From the NCBI GenBank assembly GCA_910578795.1, contig CAJTSD010000013.1, forward strand, positions 1 through 64,000: a DNA stretch of 64,000 nt. The letters run 5' to 3'. The position numbers and the translations under genes are program-made. The stretch's first letter is position 1, and every line of letters begins with the position of its first letter. This DNA comes from an uncultured Lachnospiraceae bacterium (GTDB lineage Bacteria > Bacillota > Clostridia > Lachnospirales > Lachnospiraceae). Positions 1 through 6,858 of this stretch are shown here, one piece after another. The notes under the pieces were generated by a model. That model saw only the letters and a program-made list of their open reading frames with translations, did not search any database and had not been told where the DNA came from.

Positions 1-183
1 AACCGTCCATTCCAAAGTTGGATTTGTGTCAACCTCCTCCAAGGCAGACATCAGTTCTAGAAACTTGCCAATATCATCAAATCCTTCGTTAAACTCTTCA
101 CCAATTCCCACAAGCACTGCTTGCGCTTCCTCAATCCTTTTGGTTAAAAGCTTCTGTTTTTCCGTAATTTCCGACTTTCTCAT
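1..183 (-). CDS. N-terminal fragment of a hypothetical protein (cut by window edge)
   Basis: Sixty-one codons are open from an ATG at 183 to the window edge, so only the N-terminus is seen. The start is supported by an AGGAG box five bases upstream. The visible part has a basic N-terminal helix followed by AQAVLVGIGEEF, which resembles the first beta strand and glycine turn of a Rossmann-type (for example Sir2-like) nucleotide-binding fold. That resemblance is weak and the function is unassigned. It follows cheV on the same strand after a GC-rich hairpin. Confidence 0.55.
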   Translation of the reverse strand, partial: MRKSEITEKQKLLTKRIEEAQAVLVGIGEEFNEGFDDIGKFLELMSALEEVDTNPTLEWTV

Positions 184-205
184 CTCGTCTCCTAATTATC
201 TTATA

Positions 206-233
206 AGAGCCGGGGCTTTTATCTCCCGGCTCT
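206..233. terminator. Hairpin between cheV and the downstream gene
   Basis: A 9-bp perfect GC-rich stem (AGAGCCGGG / CCCGGCTCT) with a 10-nt loop lies just past the cheV stop codon. It is followed by a T-rich tract only on the plus strand. For cheV, which reads on the minus strand, it would be a weak terminator or a 3'-end stabilising hairpin. Confidence 0.5.
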
Positions 234-241
234 GTTTTATT

Positions 242-1138
242 TTATTTCGATAATAATCCGTCAATAACCTTTACAAGGTTTCCGATTTCAGGCTTTGAAA
301 GCTGTGCGTCAGCACCGAGCTCCTCACCTTTTTTGCGCATTTCTTCATTCACAAGAGATGAAAATATAATAACCGGAATATGCTTTGTGTCGTCATCAGA
401 TTTCACAAGCTTCGTCAAACGGTGTCCATCCATCAAAGGCATCTCAATATCGGTAATAATTAATTTTACCTGTTCATCCAAATTACCTAAGCCCCTGCAA
501 TGATTTATGTAACTCCATGCCTCCTCACCGTTTTCCGCTTTAATCACATTATCATAACCGGCTTTCTTGAGCGAGTCGACAATCAGTTTTCTAAGCAGCG
601 AGGAATCCTCTGCAATCAGAATCGGTACCTCAGAAGGTTCTCTTACGCCAAGCGCATCAATCTCTGTCACCTTCAGTCCGGTTTCAGGGTTAATATCCGT
701 AATAATTTTCTCAAAGTCAAGAATAATAATCAGTTTTCCGTTAATCTTAATAATACCTGTTGAAATACCATCCTCTGCCGTCGTCACTGTTGCACCCGGC
801 TTAATGATATCAACCCATGATACACGATGGATTCCCACAACGGAATCTACATGAAATGCAATATCCAGCTTATTAAAGCTTGTGATAATAAATAAACCGC
901 CTGGCTGTGACTGCCCTCTCTGTAAGCAATTCTTCAAATCAATTGCAGTAATCATTGCATCACGCGGCATAAAAATACCCTCTACACTCGGGTGTGCATT
1001 TGGCACGGGCGTTACAGGCGAATATTGTATTATTTCTCTGATCTTTGCCACATTAATGCCATAAGAATTGCCATCCACAATAAATTCCAGCACTTCCAGT
1101 TCGTTTGTTCCATTTTCCAAGAGAATCTTAGTCTCCAT
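242..1138 (-). CDS. cheV: Chemotaxis coupling protein CheV (CheW-receiver fusion)
   Basis: This 298-residue protein has an N-terminal CheW-like domain (about residues 10-160) joined to a C-terminal receiver domain (about 172-298). CheV proteins couple chemoreceptors to the CheA kinase and are tuned by phosphorylation. The receiver keeps the acidic pair E177/D178, the phospho-acceptor D230 in LIITDIEMP, and K282 in LSKPE, so it should be phosphorylatable. No cheA, receptor or flagellar gene is nearby, so it is a stand-alone chemotaxis gene that implies a motile cell. Length and domain order are typical of the family. Confidence 0.93.
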   Translation of the reverse strand: METKILLENGTNELEVLEFIVDGNSYGINVAKIREIIQYSPVTPVPNAHPSVEGIFMPRDAMITAIDLKNCLQRGQSQPGGLFIITSFNKLDIAFHVDSVVGIHRVSWVDIIKPGATVTTAEDGISTGIIKINGKLIIILDFEKIITDINPETGLKVTEIDALGVREPSEVPILIAEDSSLLRKLIVDSLKKAGYDNVIKAENGEEAWSYINHCRGLGNLDEQVKLIITDIEMPLMDGHRLTKLVKSDDDTKHIPVIIFSSLVNEEMRKKGEELGADAQLSKPEIGNLVKVIDGLLSK

Positions 1139-1219
1139 AGTAACCCTCCATTCTACCAGACAATCATTTATAATTATCCATTTATCATCACTGCCTTGCA
1201 GGATTTTTAATTTTCTATA

Positions 1220-1249
1220 ATTATAACATATCCTTGTATAAAATTACAA
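1220..1249 (-). promoter_or_regulatory. Candidate sigma-A promoter of cheV
   Basis: Read on the minus strand, TTGTAA (1249-1244) and TATAAT (1225-1220) are 18 bp apart, about 80 bp upstream of the cheV start. The -10 box is perfect and the -35 box matches four of six consensus bases. Confidence 0.5.
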
Positions 1250-1314
1250 ATATTTTCAGAAAATTTTTAACACTTTCTATGAAAAATTTATATACAACCT
1301 TAAAAAGTCCATAA

Positions 1315-2103
1315 TTACCTTATTTTCACATTACAGTTTCCGTTTATCGAAGATATTTGAAGCACAATTGTTTCAATATCATGGTCAGATAATTTCTCGA
1401 TTTCAGCCACAGCTACTACATCTGCTTTTTTTCCTGCCTCAATGCTTTCGTTAAAAGAAACCATATCGTCCGGCAGCATCGGTGTTTCCTGTACGCCAGT
1501 CAAAACAGTCTGGTTAATATTTACGCGAAGCCGCAAGGAATGATCATACAAATTGCAGTCAATCTTTTCAGCAGACGTATTTTCAAGGTCAAAATGCATC
1601 ACAATCAGCTTCCTGCCCTCTCTTGCGTCAATTCCACTAAAGCCCGTTGCATTCTGCGGATAAGAATCACAAATTTCAAACGACTGATATCGCAGGGATA
1701 CTCCATCTTGCAAGTCAAGTTCCATGGCAAGGTCGGTATCTGCATCCAAAACATCCTGCTGCATCTGCTCCGTACTCTCAGTAACCTTTTGTGTTTCTTC
1801 TTCCTGTGCACTGAACTGCTCTTGCGTTTCTTTCTCGGAAGACTCCTCTGGACTCTCCTGTACTATATCCGTTTCCGTCATTGTTTCCTCTTCCAAGGCT
1901 TTCTCCTGCGCAAGTGCAGCCGCAAGTTCCTCATCACTTACAAGCCTGTAATCATAACTGGAAGAATATTTGAGCAACAGTCCTGCCGCATACTCCGCCA
2001 CCATATCAGACTGCTCCGTTGTCATGTCGGGCATGGAATCAATACACCCTGTAAGCATAACTGCTGACAGGACCAAAAGCCCTAAAATTTTTGTTTTTTT
2101 CAA
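1315..2103 (-). CDS. Predicted lipoprotein of a two-component operon
   Basis: The 262-residue product starts with a lipoprotein signal peptide (basic start, hydrophobic stretch, lipobox LTGC with Cys20). A low-complexity Glu/Thr/Gln-rich linker (about 60-120) follows. The C-terminal domain of about 140 residues is beta-rich, with phrases such as KLIVMHFDLENTSAEK that resemble the extracellular immunoglobulin-like DUF4352/DUF5067 group. The family call is tentative. It begins 14 bp after the histidine kinase stop codon, so it is probably co-transcribed and may sense or respond to the envelope signal of that system. Confidence 0.75.
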   Translation of the reverse strand: MKKTKILGLLVLSAVMLTGCIDSMPDMTTEQSDMVAEYAAGLLLKYSSSYDYRLVSDEELAAALAQEKALEEETMTETDIVQESPEESSEKETQEQFSAQEEETQKVTESTEQMQQDVLDADTDLAMELDLQDGVSLRYQSFEICDSYPQNATGFSGIDAREGRKLIVMHFDLENTSAEKIDCNLYDHSLRLRVNINQTVLTGVQETPMLPDDMVSFNESIEAGKKADVVAVAEIEKLSDHDIETIVLQISSINGNCNVKIR

Positions 2104-2117
2104 ACCGGCACCTCCGT

Positions 2118-3602
2118 TTATTTCGTTTCAAGCTCAAACCAGAACTCTACACCATTGGTATAATTGATAACACCGTACTGCTGATTCATGGATTCCATGA
2201 TCGCTTTTACGATGGATAATCCTACTCCGCTTCCGCCATATTCCCGTGTACGCGCCTTATCAACTTTATAAAACTTCTCCCAAATATGAGGAAGCGCTTC
2301 CTCAGGAATCGGCTCTCCCGTATTAAATACGCTGATACGTACCTGATCCTTTTCGTTTTCTTTATCTAAATTGTATTTTATCTCTATCACCTTATCGCCT
2401 GACACATGGTTTACAGCATTGCTGAAAAAATTTCTGACAACTTCCTCCGTCTTAAACTCATCAGCCCACACATATATTGGTGCATGAGCTTCATGTTTTA
2501 ACTGTACGCCATTGTGTTCAGCCAATATTTCCGCTGATGCAAGAAAATTTTCAATCATAGCGACAATGTCAAAGCGTTCCATCACCACTACATCATTTCC
2601 AAACTCAAGTTCATTTAAATCCAAAAGTTTTTTCACCATGACATTCATTTTACTTGCTTCATCCATAATAACATCACAATAGAATTCACGGCTCTCCGCA
2701 TCATCGTTAATTCCTTCCCGCAGCCCCTCCGCATATCCCTGTATCAGGGCAATCGGTGTTTTCAACTCATGCGACACGTTTGCCAGAAATTCCTTGCGCA
2801 TTTTATCAAGCTGGTCTTTCTTTTCAATGTCACGCTGCAATTCATTGTTTGCCGTTTTCAACTCAGAAATCGTCTTTTTTAACGCTTCAGAAAGCACGTT
2901 CATATGTTCTCCAAGCAAATCAATTTCATTGATGCTGCGGCTGTTATATTTTGTTTCAAAGTCAAGCTTTGTCATTCTCTCCGATATATCCTTCAATTCC
3001 ATAATCGGTTTCGTAACTTTTGCCGTAGCAAACCAAATCAGGAATGCACTGATAATCGTTGCCGTAATTCCCACATAAGCAAGAAAACGGTTTGAAATAC
3101 TGACACTGTTCCGAATACTCTCAATTGGGGACCTGATCAGAAACATATTTCCGTTGTCAAGCACTCCCCACATTTCAATATACTCCGTCAGCGTTGATTT
3201 GTCCATAGAAGCCGCAAGGGAATATCTGTCATTTTCCTCAATATATTCCATTTCCAAATCGGGATCAAATACATTATCATAAAGTCTTCCTATCAGTATA
3301 TTTACGTCACGGCTGCTCGACTTTATGGTCTTCGACTCGGCATCAATTACCACAATGCCGATATTATACATGTCACATAATTTCCTCAGTTCAAGATCAA
3401 ACTCTCCAGAAGTAATATCACCATTTGAAATAGCCATATTAATACCGGCATATGCATTACGAAGAACACTTGCCTTGTTTTGCACATAAAACATTTCCAG
3501 GAAAATATTATTAATAATCCAACACAGGGCAATCGTCCCTATCATCACTGCCATAAATATCATGGCAATCTGCTGCTTAATGGAATGCTTCACACTTTTC
3601 AC
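2118..3602 (-). CDS. HAMP-domain sensor histidine kinase
   Basis: This is a 494-residue membrane sensor kinase. There is a first membrane helix at about residues 12-34, an extracellular sensor of about 130 residues, a second helix at about 173-192, a HAMP linker, then a HisKA domain with phospho-acceptor H278 in ANVSHELKTP. The HATPase domain carries an N box near residue 391 (NFFSNAVNH) and glycine boxes (FNTGEP, GGSGVGLSIVK). All catalytic motifs are intact. It starts 3 bp after the response regulator gene, so the two form a cognate pair that is transcribed together. The extracellular signal cannot be read from sequence. Confidence 0.93.
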   Translation of the reverse strand: MKSVKHSIKQQIAMIFMAVMIGTIALCWIINNIFLEMFYVQNKASVLRNAYAGINMAISNGDITSGEFDLELRKLCDMYNIGIVVIDAESKTIKSSSRDVNILIGRLYDNVFDPDLEMEYIEENDRYSLAASMDKSTLTEYIEMWGVLDNGNMFLIRSPIESIRNSVSISNRFLAYVGITATIISAFLIWFATAKVTKPIMELKDISERMTKLDFETKYNSRSINEIDLLGEHMNVLSEALKKTISELKTANNELQRDIEKKDQLDKMRKEFLANVSHELKTPIALIQGYAEGLREGINDDAESREFYCDVIMDEASKMNVMVKKLLDLNELEFGNDVVVMERFDIVAMIENFLASAEILAEHNGVQLKHEAHAPIYVWADEFKTEEVVRNFFSNAVNHVSGDKVIEIKYNLDKENEKDQVRISVFNTGEPIPEEALPHIWEKFYKVDKARTREYGGSGVGLSIVKAIMESMNQQYGVINYTNGVEFWFELETK

Positions 3603-3605
3603 CGC

Positions 3606-4280
3606 CTATACATCAAGCTTATATCCCATCCCCCACACGGTTTTAATTAATTCACCCTTTTGCCCCATTTTGCTCCGCAATTTCTTTACATGTGTATCAA
3701 TCGTTCTCGCATCTCCAAAATAATCATAATTCCAAACACTGTTTAGTATTTTCTCCCTTGAAAGCGCTATTCCTCGATTCTCAACAAAATATGTTAAAAG
3801 CTCAAATTCCTTATAGCTTAAATCTATCGTTTTTCCATCAATCGTGACCACATGGGCAGCCCTGTCAATCACAATCCCACCGCACTCAAGGTTCTCACTT
3901 TCCGAAAGCTTACTTGTACGCCGTAAAATTGCTTCCACTCTTGCCACAAGAATTTTAGGGCTAAAAGGTTTTGCGATATATTCGTCAACACCAAGCTCAA
4001 ATCCCTGCAGCTCGTCCCGCTCATCCGCTCTTGCCGTAAGCATGATAATCGGTATTTTAGAATAAGCCCTTATTTCCTTGCAGACTTGCCATCCATCCAT
4101 TTTGGGCATCATGACATCAAGGATCATCAGTGCAATATCCTGATTGTCAAAGAAAATATCAAGCGCCTCACTGCCGTTTCCTGCTTCCAAAACATCATAT
4201 CCCTGTTTCATAAGAAAATCCTTAACCAGCTTACGCATTCTGCTTTCATCATCAACTACGAGTATTTTCAGATTCCCCAT
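3606..4280 (-). CDS. OmpR/PhoB-family response regulator
   Basis: The 224-residue product has a receiver domain (acidic pair D10/D11, phospho-acceptor D55 in MILDVMMP, K104 in IAKPF) and a C-terminal winged-helix DNA-binding domain ending in VWGMGYKLDV, typical of OmpR/PhoB regulators. The frame is open further upstream to an ATG at 4388, but ATG 4280 is preferred. It has a GGAGGAG box at the right distance, begins exactly where receiver domains begin, and removes a 100-bp overlap with the upstream gene. It is followed immediately by its kinase. Confidence 0.92.
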   Translation of the reverse strand: MGNLKILVVDDESRMRKLVKDFLMKQGYDVLEAGNGSEALDIFFDNQDIALMILDVMMPKMDGWQVCKEIRAYSKIPIIMLTARADERDELQGFELGVDEYIAKPFSPKILVARVEAILRRTSKLSESENLECGGIVIDRAAHVVTIDGKTIDLSYKEFELLTYFVENRGIALSREKILNSVWNYDYFGDARTIDTHVKKLRSKMGQKGELIKTVWGMGYKLDV

Positions 4281-4284
4281 GCCA

Positions 4285-4848
4285 CTACTCCTCCAGTAAA
4301 AGCTCTCTTTCCTTTTCCCGCACTGCACTTTCCCTCTCGGAAAGCTCTTTCTCCCACTCAGAATATCTGTTTTGGACAGCACGCTCATAATTTAACGCCG
4401 TAGGATTCGAAGCCGTCATAGAAATATAAAACATCAGCGCCACCAACAGCAAAAGCACCACATTGATAAATAATGAGGCGCGCAATCCGAGCGCCTTTTT
4501 TGTAGGCTTTGGCTTTGCCGTACTCACCTTTACCCGCAAGGCAGCGGGCGTTGTACTCTCACGAAGACTATATACACCCTGTACGGGAATTTCTTCAATA
4601 TTTTTTTCAAAATTTGGATTTTCAGTTAAATTTCTCTGCAGTTTTTTTAAAAACTCATAACCGACCGGCGTCTTAAACACACGGTTTTCCACTGCTTTTT
4701 TATAAACAGCATAAATTACCTCAGGACTACTGTAATCCATTCTTTCCTCAAGCCTTTCGACTCTAAGCTTTTCATTTTTTGCAAGATTTGCATCCTGCTC
4801 CGTACCGAATTGGAAGCCTTCCACAATCCAATCTGTCTTATCTGCCAT
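4285..4848 (-). CDS. Single-pass membrane protein with C-terminal coiled coil, unknown function
   Basis: The 187-residue protein has a soluble charged N-terminal half, one strong transmembrane helix (about residues 123-143) and a short C-terminal Glu/Arg-rich helix likely to form a coiled coil. No known domain is recognised. The start at ATG 4848 has an AGGAGCTG box; an upstream in-frame start at 4896 lacks one. It precedes the response regulator by 4 bp and is the first gene of the regulator-kinase-lipoprotein operon, so it may be an accessory membrane part of that signalling system (inference from position only). Confidence 0.75.
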   Translation of the reverse strand: MADKTDWIVEGFQFGTEQDANLAKNEKLRVERLEERMDYSSPEVIYAVYKKAVENRVFKTPVGYEFLKKLQRNLTENPNFEKNIEEIPVQGVYSLRESTTPAALRVKVSTAKPKPTKKALGLRASLFINVVLLLLVALMFYISMTASNPTALNYERAVQNRYSEWEKELSERESAVREKERELLLEE

Positions 4849-5005
4849 TTTCAGCTCCTCTTCAATATTATATCTGACTTGTAACAAAGCATGCACGCCA
4901 TTTAATATGTACTATTCTTACAACAACGTTATCTTCATGGGCACATTTTTAATTTTATCGCTATTTTGCACAATAGTCAATGTATTCTGAAAATTTTATA
5001 AGGTA

Positions 5006-5035
5006 TTGTGCATCTGCTATTTTTCGTAATATAAT
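5006..5035 (+). promoter_or_regulatory. Candidate sigma-A promoter of the SGNH hydrolase gene
   Basis: TTGTGC (5006-5011) and TATAAT (5030-5035) are separated by 18 bp, ending 35 bp upstream of the ATG at 5071. The -10 box is perfect. Confidence 0.6.
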
Positions 5036-5070
5036 AGGCAAAAGATTTTTAATGTGAAAGGAAGATATTT

Positions 5071-5982
5071 ATGTATTTATCATTCAAAAATAAATCCGGA
5101 TACACCTGTTCTGTTATCGCTCTTTGCATTCTGATGCTTTTTCTTGCACCTTCCACGGTATATGCTGCGGAGCTTGAAACAAGCCTGCCCTCATTTTCAA
5201 CAGTACAGCCACTTACGGGAAATGCACTCTGTGCAGATCTTTTAACATCAAGTCTGACAGACAGCCTAAACCGTTATCTTGTGGACAACTATGTGGCAGG
5301 TCTGATTAGTCTTGAACAATACAATGCCGTCCTATATAGCGGTATGATTTCCGAAAATGCCTTTTTTGCCGACGCGGTCTTTGTGGGTGACTCCCTGACT
5401 GTCGGCTTTGAGCAATACTGCAGAAGTCATTCTGACTCAATCGCCACCGACACTACCCGCTTTCTTGCAAGGGTAAGCTGTTCCGCAAAAGCAGCCATTT
5501 CTCCCAATGCGCTCTCAGCACATGCGGGAATTATGCCAAAATACAACGGAAACGTACAATATATTGAAAATGCTATCGCACAGATGGAAAATGTCAACAA
5601 AATGTTTATCTGCTTCGGAATGAATGATCTGACAGGCAGCACGCCGCAACAGTTCCTTTCAGATATCCAAACACTTATACTGCGTGTCTTAAGTGTCCGT
5701 CCTGATATAAAGGTATATATTATTTCCATTCCATGCATCGTAAGCGGGGCACATTCCGGAGGCTTAAGCAACAATTCCATCACAACGGCAAATCTTCTTT
5801 TACAGGAAGCCTGCCTTGTAAATGGCTGGGGCTTTGTAAATTTAAGTGAATACCTAATGGGACCTGACGGTGCCCTGCGTCCAGAATACAGCTCGGATCA
5901 TTACGTACATGAAACCGCAAAAGCATATGCAATATGGAACAGGGTTTTGAAAAACTATGCATATATGGAAATCACAAAATAA
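5071..5982 (+). CDS. Secreted SGNH/GDSL-family hydrolase
   Basis: The 303-residue protein has a cleavable signal peptide (hydrophobic core about 12-30, likely cut after VYA-A). A catalytic domain of the SGNH fold follows: block I VGDSLTVG with nucleophile S108, block III GMND with oxyanion-hole N185, and block V SSDHYVH with D276 and H280. The family hydrolyses esters, often acetyl groups on cell-wall or extracellular polysaccharide. The true substrate is unknown. A helical region of about 65 residues separates the signal peptide from the catalytic domain. It is the only plus-strand gene in this stretch and is probably monocistronic. Confidence 0.88.
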   Translation: MYLSFKNKSGYTCSVIALCILMLFLAPSTVYAAELETSLPSFSTVQPLTGNALCADLLTSSLTDSLNRYLVDNYVAGLISLEQYNAVLYSGMISENAFFADAVFVGDSLTVGFEQYCRSHSDSIATDTTRFLARVSCSAKAAISPNALSAHAGIMPKYNGNVQYIENAIAQMENVNKMFICFGMNDLTGSTPQQFLSDIQTLILRVLSVRPDIKVYIISIPCIVSGAHSGGLSNNSITTANLLLQEACLVNGWGFVNLSEYLMGPDGALRPEYSSDHYVHETAKAYAIWNRVLKNYAYMEITK

Positions 5983-5984
5983 TT

Positions 5985-6779
5985 TCAGGATACCATTTTT
6001 GAGAAATCCATAAAGCTGTCCGCCCCTCCGTCATCTGTTTTGGCAATTTTAACAGAAACAAATTTTTCGTTTGCCCGCAGTGCTGCTTCCAACAGGGACT
6101 TTCCGGCATTCAGCGAAAAAACGCCCCCCTTTTCATTGACAGAAATGCTGTCAGCATCTATTCCAGTATCTGATTCTATTTTTACCGAAGAAGGATTTAA
6201 TTCTATAAGCTTATCAAATATTCCATTTTGATATGCTTCCATTTTGTCCAAAATCTCCTGTGCAATCTCCTGCGGTGATGCATTTGTGCTCTCTATTACA
6301 AGATTGTAATTACTCATATCATAATAATCAATGTTATAAATCTCTTTATACCGCACTGTTTCCAGCTTCTGACGGTTAATTAAAGCCTTTCTGCACGCTT
6401 CCTGCGACTGATACGATTCCGAATTGGCACGTACACTGTCATGAAACACCCTCCGGCTGGACTCATCAATATCCGTAATGACAAACACTTTAAAACTTTT
6501 TACTGCAAAATGCCATGCAAGACGCGAATCAAACACAACATTATCCCGTTCCTCACTGATTTTTGTAGTCGTATCATCAATCATCTTGTCCACCGAACGG
6601 TCTCCACGGCTGGCAGCCTCGTTTACCTGACGGTTAAATTCCTCCACAGAAACACCCTTTTCCATTGCAAGCTGTCTGAAAACTTTTCCTGTAGAAAATA
6701 CTTCATACCCTTTTTCCTGCAGAATTTTTGCCACACTTGATTTTCCACTTCCCAAATTTCCCGTAATGCTGATATTCAT
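5985..6779 (-). CDS. Cytidylate-kinase-like P-loop NTPase
   Basis: The 264-residue product opens with a P-loop (GNLGSGKSS) and carries the fold of the short cytidylate kinase family through about residue 185 (VFSTGKVFRQLA, RLAWHF, VRYKEIYNIDYYDMSNY). About 80 extra C-terminal residues are not recognised. It probably phosphorylates a nucleoside monophosphate, although paralogues of this type in Clostridia are often of unknown substrate. ATG 6779 is favoured because it begins right at the first beta strand; ATG 6806 would add nine residues and has no clear ribosome binding site. It converges with the SGNH gene, with the two stop codons 2 bp apart. Confidence 0.75.
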   Translation of the reverse strand: MNISITGNLGSGKSSVAKILQEKGYEVFSTGKVFRQLAMEKGVSVEEFNRQVNEAASRGDRSVDKMIDDTTTKISEERDNVVFDSRLAWHFAVKSFKVFVITDIDESSRRVFHDSVRANSESYQSQEACRKALINRQKLETVRYKEIYNIDYYDMSNYNLVIESTNASPQEIAQEILDKMEAYQNGIFDKLIELNPSSVKIESDTGIDADSISVNEKGGVFSLNAGKSLLEAALRANEKFVSVKIAKTDDGGADSFMDFSKMVS

Positions 6780-6858
6780 ATTATAACCCTGCCCTTTCTT
6801 ATTCATGACAACACTTCTGTTTTCTAATAGCTGTATTATATTACTGTATTTTCTAATA

